This document shows, one piece after another, positions 13,577-22,490 of a DNA stretch of 64,000 nucleotides (the stretch's first letter is position 1; each line of letters starts with the position of its first letter). The translations under genes were made by a program, and so were the position numbers. The notes below the pieces were generated by a model. That model had not been told where the DNA came from, searched no databases, and worked only from the letters and a program-made list of their open reading frames with translations. This stretch comes from Xylaria sp. FL1777 (taxonomy: Eukaryota > Ascomycota > Sordariomycetes > Xylariales > Xylariaceae), in assembly GCA_022578965.1 (NCBI GenBank), contig MU400608.1, positions 1-64,000 of the forward strand, read 5' to 3'.

Positions 13577-13640
13577 TTTTACCCTTCCTTTCTGCTTTTC
13601 CGTCTGGTTTCCTTTATCTTTCTTCCATTCCCTCTATTCC
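13577..13640 (+). promoter_or_regulatory. CT-rich promoter-like tract upstream of OrsD-type gene
   Basis: A pyrimidine-dominated stretch (runs such as ACCCTTCCTTTCTGCTTTTCC) ends just ahead of the first ATGs at 13643 and 13691. Pyrimidine-rich tracts directly before the transcription start are common in filamentous ascomycete promoters, so the 5' end of this gene seems to have kept its promoter. No TATA or CCAAT box is clear. Confidence 0.45.
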
Positions 13641-13690
13641 TTATGTGCTATCTGCTACAAATATGTGGTCATCTTTTATCAACACGCAAA

Positions 13691-14515
13691 ATGGATTCTA
13701 TTAACCCTTTTGTTTTCCTTCCTTCTTATTCTCTGCTTGTATGTACGAGTTGCCGCTATGCCGTCCTTGCCAATGAGGTCGTAGCCCACCTACGCGGCAA
13801 CCCTCACCACAATCTTACAGGCAGACATACGCGGGATATTTCCCACAGGGTCCAGTGGCTCCTCGGCATCCGTCGCACGCTCAGCGAACTCGATACCTTG
13901 GAACCCCCTCCCCCTCCCGCAACCGCGAACCCCTTCCTCTAGGTCCTCAAAGTAGACGGGTTGGCTTGCCTCAAGTGTCGCTTCGTGGCTCGCCACCTCA
14001 ACAGGGTCCAGAAGCACTACCGCAACGTGCATAGGTGGAAGAACCCCCGGTCCAACGGCCGGCCTAGTCATTCTGCCCAACCTGTGGTCATACAGTGGCG
14101 TGAGGGCGTACGGTGTCAACGGTTTTTTCTCACCCGAGCTGGCAGTTCGCGGTTCGAGGTCGAACGGGCCCCGGCGCCTCCTGCCACCGACAATCGGAGA
14201 GGTAGTGAAGACGACGAGGATGTAGTATGGGTGAAAACTATAATAACTCTGACGCCGACCACCCTCAAGTCTAGTACACGTCCCGTTAGCCCCGAGACCC
14301 CAGAGATGGCAGCACGCCGGCTTGCGTATGCTACTTGGGACCGTACCGACACACCTGTCACACGCGGCTATGACGGGTCCGAGGACAACTATCAGGACAC
14401 GAGACCTGGTAAAAAGCTCCAGTTATGTGCTGCTCCTGCGCCGCTACTCCCTATATCTATTGCAAATCAAAGTGTAGAGTGGGATTCGTTTTGTCGGTTT
14501 AGGAGCAGAACATAG
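13691..14515 (+). pseudogene. OrsD-type double C2H2 zinc-finger gene (5' part, one stop)
   Basis: The frame is open from 13643 to 14515 except for one TAG at 13940-13942. I prefer the ATG at 13691 (MDSINPF), 17 codons into the frame, because the family-like sequence begins there. Two zinc-finger-like motifs are visible: C-x2-C-x11-H-x5-H at 13742-13807 (CTSC...H...H) and C-x2-C-x12-H-x4-H at 13967-14032 (CLKC...H...H). They are followed by GVRCQRFF at 14105-14128 and a nearby RFEV, the arrangement I know from the OrsD family (PF12013, formerly DUF3505). The rest, to 14515, is S/T/P-rich and unrecognised. The stop is one transition from CAG. OrsD-type segments can form the N-terminus of fungal RecQ-like helicases, so this may be the 5' end of a second, truncated helicase-type gene lying head-to-tail after the relic at 10.8-12.7 kb. 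Biochemical function of the domain is unknown. Confidence 0.72.
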
Positions 14516-15109
14516 ACGCCAAAAATGGCCAATAGAAATAGAGGGAGAATGGGCAGAGGTGTTGCTTATTTGACGTTGTTTACGTTGTTTGCCTTTTTAA
14601 GTTAACTTAGGGAAAGTGGTAGGTATAAGAAAGAACTGCTTACCAGGAGGTGAATATGCGGCTACATATCGGGCACTACTGTACGCCAAGAACGCTCGAA
14701 AACTAGGTACAATAGGTATATCTATAATGTATTGTCCTAGACTTCTAGTCTATACTGTAGGTACCTATGAAGGGAGGAGTACAATTAACCAAAGTGTGGG
14801 GGTGTGACTAGGTAGGTACCTACTAGGTGGTGTACATGCATTCCCCGTTTCTATTAGTCCTTGCGTGCTCATTTTGTGATATGATTGCTTTCCTGTGAAA
14901 TAAATGTCGTTGAGCCTATGACGATATTCCCAACCCGTTCGTCTAGTGATGGCTTGGACCCTGTCTAGGCTATTCAGCTGAGAGCCAAGCTATCAGGGTG
15001 TCTTGGAGCTCTCTGTCTATCATAAGACTGAAGTACGTGCCTTGTTAGCTCCATACACGTAAGTAAGTAAGATCACAGTGATCAAAAGTCTTATTAGCTA
15101 TGAACAGGT
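14516..15109. other. Convergent intergenic spacer
   Basis: It separates the plus-strand OrsD-type gene from the minus-strand PD-(D/E)XK-like gene. No gene seen. It holds a near-palindromic CTAGGTAGGTACCTACTAG at 14808-14826, one of several TACCTA-type motifs in the island (also 9845-9862, 17001-17018 and 17159 onward). Confidence 0.6.
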
Positions 15110-15259
15110 CTAGGTATCACCTATCCCTAGTACTTCCGACTCATACCATGGCCAGTACACTGTTGCCGACCATTCAGCTAGATACCTCAATGTGCGGATG
15201 ATCCGAAATATGCCAAGGATACTATCGCTTGTACCTATGTTTTGCTGTGCCCATAGAAG

Positions 15260-15359
15260 CTAGGTGTGCCATTAGTTTGGTTATCACGAAACCTGGGGGG
15301 CGGGGGGGAAAGAAAAAGAAAAGAACAAGAAATAGTTCCGTGGTGATTGGTTAACTTAC
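15260..15359 (-). other. Intact 100-nt spliceosomal intron in the PD-(D/E)XK-like gene
   Basis: The donor GTAAGT (15359-15354) directly follows the ACT codon of GDQT. The acceptor is TAG ending at 15260, with a branch-site-like CTAAT about 10 bases before it and a long pyrimidine tract in between. Joining is in phase 0 and brings LLWAQQNIG directly after GDQT, as in the family. An earlier CAG at 15295-15293 is rejected because it leads straight to stops. Confidence 0.8.
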
Positions 15360-16348
15360 AGTCTGATCACCGTGCGTAGTCGCGTGTCTAGTCGTCGCAG
15401 CGAAAGACCATTGTGATCCTTGGATAAATAGCGCAGGCAAGAAGGGCAGGTAACCCATGTTGCCTTTGCCTTTTCTTTTGCTTTTGCCACGAGACCTTTC
15501 TATAACCGACTGGCACTGCGAGCTCAACAAACTCCACTGTGCGGACTGCCATACACTGACTTGAGTCCGTGCCTCGAGTAAACCTTGGCCGGGTTTCTTA
15601 GACTCGGCACTTATCACGATTAGCTTATCCCGCAACGCATAAAAGTTAGTATGGTTAACGGTCAATCCACCAGTACGACTTCGCAATTCTCGTATTGTTG
15701 TCGTTGAGTCGTCAGGCTGTAGGGCAATGCAGAAGTCCACCATCTTGCTTCCCCGACTTTGGCCTGTGATACGGGCGGTAGTGCATGGGACGCATGAAGC
15801 ACGTATAGACATGGTCTGAAGGCGAGCTGTTGTTGTTATCATTGCCGCTGCCGTCGCTGTAGATGTCGTTGTTGTTGCCGCTGGCATGTGTGACCCAGCG
15901 GACGTCAGCGGTATATCGGTGCCCGCAGTACCAAGGGCCAATTTGAAAATGGGTCAATGGACAAGCATATTCCAAGAGGATTCAGGATGCATCTCCCCGA
16001 TACAGATCTGGGTCGCAGTAAGTACATCAAAGACATCATCTAAGTCGATTGGGTGCCAGAACGGCGCGTCGTCTTCACGACAGAAAACACAGGGTCTAAA
16101 GTTATAAAACTCATCATTATCAGCGTTGGAATCATCTTGTTGCCTTGCCTGTATATCGGGCGCCAATTGCTTCGGCACGAATTCATTGCCATACTCGAAA
16201 GCCTCGAGCTGGGTAAGCATCGTCTTAAGAGGGGGGGCATTCGGGGGTCGCGTCTATTGATCGGCACAACGCTCAACAGATCATTTGGCGAGATTTCGAG
16301 CTGAAGCATGCGCTTCAAAAGCGACGACTGTCTGTATATTTTTGCCGA

Positions 16349-16396
16349 GGCTGAAGTATAGGCTGAAGTATAGGCTGAAGTATCGGCTGAGATATC
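16349..16396 (-). repeat. 12-nt coding tandem repeat (x4)
   Basis: Four GGCTGAAGTAT(A/C)-like units, the last one diverged. On the minus strand they encode a repeated T-S-A-Y stretch in the low-complexity linker of the PD-(D/E)XK-like protein. The unit length keeps the frame, so copy-number change would not break the gene. Confidence 0.85.
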
Positions 16397-16410
16397 ACTT
16401 GAAGCAGTGC

Positions 16411-16446
16411 CATGGCTGCCATGGCTGCCATGGCTGTCATGGCTGT
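16411..16446 (-). repeat. 9-nt coding tandem repeat (x4)
   Basis: Four CATGGCTG(C/T) units that encode repeated S-H-G/S-H-D on the minus strand, in the same linker as the neighbouring 12-nt repeat. Confidence 0.85.
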
Positions 16447-16833
16447 GGGAGAAAAGAAACGGCGACGTGGCTGCGACAGGCCCTTTGTTTCTTCTATTCT
16501 CTTCGTCGTCTCGCCTTTGTCGCTTGCTTCGACTTCGTTGAGTCATTATCTCGCCATCATCGTCTGAGCCCATAGACGAGTTGGACGCAATGGACAGCTC
16601 CAGCGGTGTCAATGGCTGCTGCTGGAGGTGATGGTGGAGTGCGGGATTCCTCGGTCGCTTGCGACACTTCTTCATGGAATGGTCGTTATATTGTTGACAG
16701 TCGCGAAGCCAGTCTGAGATATCGTACATCATTAGACAGTGCAGAATCTAGGTAGTCGTCGGGGTACCCGATGAGAGACTATATTGATTGCATAAGGTAA
16801 ATGGTTGGATGAGTTATAAGTGCGCACATGTAT

Positions 16834-16925
16834 GACAGTTACTGTGCAGAGACCTTAGGAAGCACGGACTAGCCCCATCTAAATTGGTAGTATTGTACCT
16901 AGTATACATAGTTTCTCAGTACTGT
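16834..16925. repeat. Inverted repeat, right arm
   Basis: Reverse complement partner of 9386-9468. This arm is the less mutated one: it keeps CTGAG, TATGTATA and GGCCGAG-type sequence where the left arm has A/T. It lies about 100 bases beyond the start codon of the PD-(D/E)XK-like gene, so it may be 5' flank of that family duplicated elsewhere. Confidence 0.8.
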
Positions 16926-17660
16926 CTGGTACTCGGCCGATGTCTTTTTCTGGGCCAGTATTCAGAAGGCACATGCTGAGGTTAGGGATGTACATGTATT
17001 TAGGTACCTACCTACCTATACACGTGCATGCATGTAGTCAAGGTTACTCCAACAGCAGGTTTTCCACGTGCCGGTACTTACCCAAGGTACCACGGTACCG
17101 GAACCTACTAAGCGCAGTAAGGCGGCACTAAGGTCTAAAAAAGCAAAGCGCAGTACATTAGGTAAGTACCTAGTGTACTCCACTAGTGGATTCTCTAGGT
17201 ACTGTAGTACTAACAAAGAATAAGAGAATCAAAAGTGTGTTAGCATGTCAAGAACAAATCGGGGGGTACCATTTCTAACACAATAGTCAGCCAATCCTGC
17301 TTAGTCTCGATGGATGGCTGCCAAACTTGCCGGCTGATCCTGGCCTGGGGAATTTAGATCAAGATCAGAATCTACTCTAACGCCAGCTTCGTAAATTTGC
17401 CCTTGGTACCTTAGTCCTACTGCCCCTCTTACACCACCTTGTCGAGCTCCCAGCTGCTCAAAATATTATGACTTAGGGAGCTAGCCTTCCTTATAGACCC
17501 GTACTCAGCATCCCATGAGATCCAAAAAGTACAGCCATTTTGGTCAAGTTGACCGAAAGCGAACTTGGACCGAGGACGGCCATTGACAATAGCACTTGAA
17601 TCAACTAGCGATATATCAAATCGTTCGAAGTACGAGCTGTTGTCATCTGTGTTGCCGGTG

Positions 17661-17710
17661 ATAACTCAAATACCTAATTGAGTTATCTAAGTCTGTCGAG
17701 TAGGTATTTG
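17661..17710. repeat. Two overlapping, mutually exclusive hairpins
   Basis: Stem A pairs ATAACTCAA (17661-17669) with TTGAGTTAT (17678-17686). Stem B pairs CAAATACCTA (17667-17676) with TAGGTATTTG (17701-17710). Both are perfect, and they share bases 17667-17669 and interlock, so only one can form at a time. No gene starts nearby. Confidence 0.6.
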
Positions 17711-18074
17711 GGCCGTAAAGGAGTTTGTGGCTCATTTCCCTTTAAGCTTTTAGCAAGGATTTGCTTGTTCTCGTCATATGTTCGAGCCCATCCAAATATC
17801 TTACATATAATAAAGAAAGAGAAAGTGAAGCAAGTCCCACAACTCCCGTAACATTATAGCTAATTCAATATCATAATGATTCGACAATAGTAGTCCGAGC
17901 ACTGGCTTCTCATTAAAACGTTGTGAACGCTGTTAATACTCTCCAGTCATAATGGATAAGTGGACACGAGTTGGAACTTTGACAAGTACGAGACATTTCT
18001 TAGATTCCAAAGCCTAAATCTGAGCATTAAGGTGAAAAGACAGGCACGAAGGGACAAAAGCACCGGGAACATGT

Positions 18075-18092
18075 CCCCCCCCCCCCCCCCCC
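18075..18092. repeat. C18 homopolymer followed by a pyrimidine tract
   Basis: Eighteen C in a row, then TTTTCTTCTTCCCCC. This is unusual in a genome where most repeated C has been lost, and its length is likely to be unreliable in the assembly. Confidence 0.9.
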
Positions 18093-18891
18093 TTTTCTTC
18101 TTCCCCCGGGCTGGTCTTAGGGTATTAATCAAACAACAGCCCAGCCTAATACGAATGCAATACGCAGTAATGCAGATGTCTCCTACTGTACCTATGTACC
18201 CATCAGCCCTTTATGTCGGGTACGGTTCTCTGCTCGACGGAATCTCCCGCGGATACTGAAGCCAGCTCTTGAGCTCGAGCCATGAGAAAGTGAGAAAGCC
18301 TCGAAATGAACTCCTCGCGCTGGTGTTATATATTACAGCCACTTTCTTCACACTCGTAGTCTGTAACTCGAGTGTTAGTTTCCAGTTTCAATTCCGGTCT
18401 GAAATGCTCATATCCAGTCTTGCAGATAGCAACCGCCAGGGCGTTAGGCTTAACAAATGCGCTGCCTCCTAGCGTGTCATTTGTATCAGTATGCAAGATT
18501 TTGGCATGAACGGCTTAAATTTGTACATCTCCGTTCCCTGCTCCCAGTGATGTAGCAGCGCAGGCATTGCTGGCGACCCGTCTCTAATATTAAACATATT
18601 ACTCTCCCCGCTCAGATAGTTGGTTGCGGTTCTCCGGGAGACAGCAGAATCCGGCGTCGTCCATGGGAGTATAAGCGACACCCTGTAGGCTTTGATCATG
18701 TTTCCTTACTTGACTGCTCATGATAGGAATGTCTTGAGCGAGGATAAGAAAAAGGGGTGAAGGATTTTCCACAAGCCACTGCAGCAGGAAACAGTCGAGA
18801 CTTCTCTCGATCATCTGATAAGCGAACATACGGCGCCTTGCATGGTAACATCATATAAATGAGCTAACTAGCAAATAACCATATAGCGCTG

Positions 18892-18908
18892 TTAGGAATC
18901 GAACCTAA
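18892..18908 (-). other. tRNA-like T-arm / B-box, probably a relic
   Basis: On the minus strand TTAGG, loop TTCGATT, CCTAA forms a perfect T-arm and includes an exact internal-promoter B box (GGTTCGATTCC). A full tRNA cannot be folded: no matching 5' acceptor half (expected near AGCGCTG) and no paired anticodon arm are found upstream on that strand. It is a tRNA fragment, a tRNA-derived short element, or chance. Confidence 0.35.
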
Positions 18909-19413
18909 CTCCCAATTAGTAGACCCATACTAGCACCCGGGTGTACGTTCATCATTTCATATAGGTAGCATGCATGCATGTCTGCATTAGCAGTCTAATT
19001 CAGTTAAGTTTAATTTGGTCTCACGGCGCAGAAGGATTTCGGTACTTAAACTGCAACTGCCGAGCCAAAATTTTTGCGTAGCTCGGGGGTTTGTTGCGCC
19101 TGAGTATCCTTGGCCAATACCGGCCGATACCAGCCCGCGAATATCTGACCAGGCACACTTTATACCCCTCTATGGGAGTAGATTCCAGTAGGGGTGCTCC
19201 TTGGGGGATACCATGTGGCAAGCTCTTCTGCCCAAACTTTGTCTGGCTACAACGATAACAGTCCCAGATTCCATTTTCTATCCTCAAGTGTATGTCATTT
19301 TCATGTGGAACATGCATGTTTACCTACGTGTAGCCAACCAGTCACTATAGACATGCCCGCTTGCAATTGCAAAGTTGTCCGGCTTTTATTATCTATCAAT
19401 ACTCGTTATTCCC

Positions 19414-19800
19414 AAGAATATTGCTTGCGTGATCGACAACATGGGTAGAGTCGTATTTACAGAAATACAACATGGAACGCTATGTACCGAGATACTTAAT
19501 TAATTTATCCAAGGTGGTGGTATCGTCGATGAATTCAATGTTAAATTTCCCTTCATTGCTCTTACTACAGCAGCTAGAGCGGGAAAGAACTAAGCATAGA
19601 TTGTACAAGTTTTTCTTGGTTAAAGGGCTACTGACATCGACGTCACTAATGCTGACGATAATACGCCGCTCATGATATCCATCAAAGAAAATTATTCTGC
19701 TGTAATTTTCAATGCTTGTTGATACTAGTGCGCCTGTAGAAGTCACGGACTACAAGGGAGACACACCTTGGTTGTTAGCCAAGAAATATTCCGATCCCAA
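19414..19800 (+). pseudogene. Ankyrin-repeat gene fragment, decayed
   Basis: One frame carries consecutive ankyrin-like repeats: VIDNMGRVVFTEIQHGTL, then IALTTAARAGKN, then DIDVTNADDNTPLMISI with KENYSAVI. A shift of frame close to 19705-19711 is followed by LVDTSAPVEVTDYKGDTP and LLAKKYSD. The TAAxxGxxxxV and DxxGxTPLxxA signatures are those of ankyrin repeats, which bind other proteins. Four in-frame stops (TAA 19501, TAA 19591, TAG 19597, TAA 19621) plus the frameshift kill it. No effector or NACHT-type partner domain is visible upstream. After 19,800 the similarity ends. Confidence 0.75.
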
Positions 19801-20400
19801 AACTCAACGCGTTACTTTCCCTGGTTGGCAACACCCTGGCCAGCTTGAGCTTTTTAGTGCTCTCGTGACATCAATTCTCTTCATTATCACCTATATCAAC
19901 AATGGCTTTATAAATGGTCTTACTCCAAGGCAACGGGACCAGACACGACACTGACGAGGCTTGAAAGGCTAACCACGATGAATCCACCTGAGAACGCCTT
20001 AACGAGAAATATCTAGAACTATGTAACGATGACAACTCTGTTGAACAATATGTACCTTGACAATCAGCAACCCGAACTAAAAAAGGATATACAACAGACT
20101 AACACGTTCGTATCGTATCCAACTAGTTGAATGATTGTGACACGCGTTCCGCCTGTTCTCTAGCCACAGCTAGGTCCGGGGGCCCCATCTAAAACACAGT
20201 CACGAGTTCCCTCAGCCGCTGTAGTGTACAATAAAAATGTCAGAGTACTCTGAAGCCCGGCTATGGAGGGGTGAAGGCGTCCTGGCTGGGGTTGTCGGCG
20301 GTGGGGATAGTTGGAAGCGGATTGGTTGGTTGGCTAGGTTAACGCCGTGTGAAGACTTATGGTTTTTGAGCCTTCCTAAGGGCTTATAGCGTGCGAGGCT
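19801..20400. other. Right margin of the island, no gene recognised
   Basis: Composition stays balanced to about 20,400 and then drops sharply at ATTTTAATCTATTT. No coding domain or inverted partner of the left edge is visible here. Confidence 0.55.
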
Positions 20401-20732
20401 ATTTTAATCTATTTATTTTTAACCTTGTAGAAAAAAACTATAGTATATAGAGTATTTTGCAATTTAAACCTAAAAGCGCGCGTAATAATTAAACTATATT
20501 TGTTAGCTTTGCTTTTTAAGCTTATGTTTAGCATTATATATATATAGCTGTTTTTTTTACAAAAAAACAAACTAAAGTTTAAATATAAAAAAAATATAAT
20601 ATAAAATATTGCTATAAAAGTAATAGTTCTAATAATAATATTTTTATAGTTAGTTAAGCTTTAGTTTAAGCTATATTTTAATAGTTAAGCTATAAGTTAA
20701 TATTATATAATGTTATATAGTTAAATATATAA

Positions 20733-20767
20733 AAAAGAAAAAAAAACAAAAAGAAAAAAAAAAAAAG

Positions 20768-20798
<31 letters not shown>
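20733..20798. repeat. Poly-A/purine tract
   Basis: Long A runs broken by single G or C, about 330 bases inside the right AT block. It could be the tail of a decayed retroelement; there is no supporting reading frame. Confidence 0.7.
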
Positions 20799-20802
<4 letters not shown>

Positions 20803-21276
20803 GCAAAATAACAAAAGTAGTAGTTTTGCTTAATATTTATACAATAAGCGTTTTAGTATAATTTTAAAAGTTTTTTAAAAAAACATTAAACTGCTTATTA
20901 AAGTTTTAAAAAAATAACAAAACTAAATAAAAGCTTAAACTTTTTATGTTTTAGCCGAAGGTTTTCTGCATTACGAAGTAATAAGAAAGAAAACCTTACA
21001 TTAACGTTATAATAAGTAAAACGAAGTAAAACAATAAAATAAAAGATTAAGGATAAAAGGAAAAAAAAAACGTAGTAACTTAATACAGTTAGTTTTTTTA
21101 AGAAAGGTTAATTATATACTTTGTAATTTTAAGCGCTTTGGTTAGCTATAAATAAGCGCACAAAATTAAATTTTTAAAACAATTCAAAAAATTAAATTTT
21201 TAAAACAATTTAAAACACAAAAAAAACACATAAATAATTTAGGGGTTTAAAAGGTAAAAATATAACGCGTAACAAG

Positions 21277-21522
21277 AAAAAGCAGCATTAGTTTTAAATA
21301 AAGCGCAGGTTTTAAGAACTAGCATAATTAGAATTTTTAATGCAACTTTTATTTACTGCAGCTTTTATTTATTTACTATAGCTTTTATTTATTATAGCTT
21401 TTATTTATTGCAGCTTTTATTTACTGCAGCTTTTATGTTTTTAAAGCAAAAAAAGCAATGTTAGTTTTAAATAAAGCGTAAGTTTTAATAACTAGCATAA
21501 CTAAAATTTTTATTATAGCTTT
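21277..21522. repeat. Direct repeat pair enclosing a 16-nt minisatellite
   Basis: Two roughly 72-nt direct repeats (about 21277-21348 and 21448-21522; shared core TTAGTTTTAAATAAAGCG and ACTAGCATAA) flank about five CTTTTATTTA(C/T)TGCAG-like units (21345-21436), one with an extra TTTA. The repeats differ mainly by C/T and G/A. Confidence 0.8.
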
Positions 21523-22385
21523 TAACCTTTTTTTATATAAACAAAACTTTGCTTTAGCAATTATTAAAAACTATATTATTTTTTAGCTGCACTAAGGTTT
21601 TTTAGTTATTTTAAACTTTTAAATAATAAATAATATTTTTATTTTAACTTATAAAAATAAATTTTATTTTTAAACAAGTTGCTTTAGTTAAACTATAACG
21701 CTTTATAATAAAACTTTGCTTAAATTTTGTTTACTTTTTAGTACTAAGCAAATTTATATTTTTTACTTAAAAAGTATTTTTTTTAATAATAGCTTTTAAT
21801 AAAGTTAATTTTTAAATTTAAGTTATGTTAAAAGCAGAAAAAAATAACTTATTTAAATAGATTAACATAATTGTTGCATTATTATTTTTAACTTTAATTT
21901 AACTTGCTTTTTATTATAAAGAATTTATTTTTTTAGCTTTAAAAAAAAGTAAAAAGCATATTATTGCTACTTTTTTTAATTTGCTAAAAGCTTAAAAAAA
22001 AAACAAAAACTATATTAAATTTAATTTAAATTATTTTTTAATATATTTTAATATATATTAATAATAGTAATTTTTTTAATAAGCTTTAACCTTTTTAGCA
22101 TTTTTTATTTAAAACTATTAAATGCATATATTTTAACGGCATTTTTTAATATAAAAATAAAAAGTTTTACTTTTGCAAAATTTTGTTTTTTAAACTACTA
22201 ATAAGTAATTATAGCAAATCTAACAATTTTATAAATAACTAAATTTAAATTATATTTAAGCTTAACATAAGTATTAATAAAAAAGTTTATTATTAGTTAA
22301 AATTATTTATACTTAAATATTAAAAATTCTATTAATTATTTTTATAAGTTATAAACTTTACTAAACATATTATTAATTATTTTTT

Positions 22386-22490
22386 TTATTAATTATTTTA
22401 TTAATTATTTTATTAATTATTTTATTAATTATTTTATTTTATTAATTATTTTATTATTGATTATTTTATTGATTATTTTATTAATTATTA
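22386..22490. repeat. TTAATTATTTTA minisatellite
   Basis: Array of 11-12-nt units of the type TTAATTATTTTA, with two units changed to TTGATTATTTTA near the right end. Confidence 0.85.

Larger units (their letters stand above)
15110..16732 (-). pseudogene. PD-(D/E)XK nuclease-like fungal protein gene, two lesions
   Basis: I recognise the fungal-specific PD-(D/E)XK nuclease-like family (PDDEXK_12 type), a multicopy family of unknown role. The start at 16732 gives the usual N-terminus: a WL motif at residues 8-9, then a basic, low-complexity S/T-rich linker. The conserved domain shows FEYGNEFVPKQL, ESSWNMLVH, VDFCIAL (D codon at 15737-15735), a 24-residue gap to TVNHTNFYALRD, then the E-x-K box ESK at 15605-15597 followed by KPG, and EARTQVSVWQSAQW. 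Exon 1 ends at 15360; a 100-nt intron follows; exon 2 (15259-15113, 49 codons) gives LLWAQQNIG, SILGIFRI and VYWPWY, the family's C-terminal end, with TAG at 15112-15110. Two defects break it: a one-base loss at or near a G7 run (plus strand 16231-16237), and an in-frame TGA at 15956-15954 between LVH and PIF. Correcting one base gives 507 codons, normal for the family. Catalytic D and E-x-K are kept, so decay is recent, or one lesion is an assembly error. Confidence 0.87.
16926..19413. other. Balanced-composition DNA without a recognised gene
   Basis: Open frames of 60-99 codons occur (for example minus 18599-18829, minus 18469-18699 and minus 19021-19317) but show no domain I recognise. The last contains one CYRC motif and could be a remnant of a zinc-binding protein; this is a guess. 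TACCTA/TAGGTA motifs cluster at 17001-17220. Overlapping hairpins, a C18 run and a tRNA-like arm are listed separately. Confidence 0.55.

Noticed and set aside
13790..14361. Minus-strand frames opposite the OrsD-type gene
   Set aside because: They are antisense shadows of the GC-rich coding strand; the zinc-finger motifs are on the plus strand.
15260..15307. CAG at 15295-15293 as acceptor of the PD-(D/E)XK-like intron
   Set aside because: It has a good pyrimidine tract, but the frame needed for the C-terminal end meets stops at once; the TAG at 15262-15260 gives an in-phase join and a CTAAT branch site.
15886..16575. Plus-strand frames over the PD-(D/E)XK-like gene
   Set aside because: Antisense shadows, including repeated residues that come from the 12-nt and 9-nt coding repeats.
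18469..18835. Minus-strand coding remnant
   Set aside because: Two overlapping frames of 76 codons look composition-normal but match no family I know, and there is no supporting start, intron or promoter.
9420..20400. Starship-type giant element
   Set aside because: No DUF3435 tyrosine recombinase (captain) reading frame is seen at either edge of the island.
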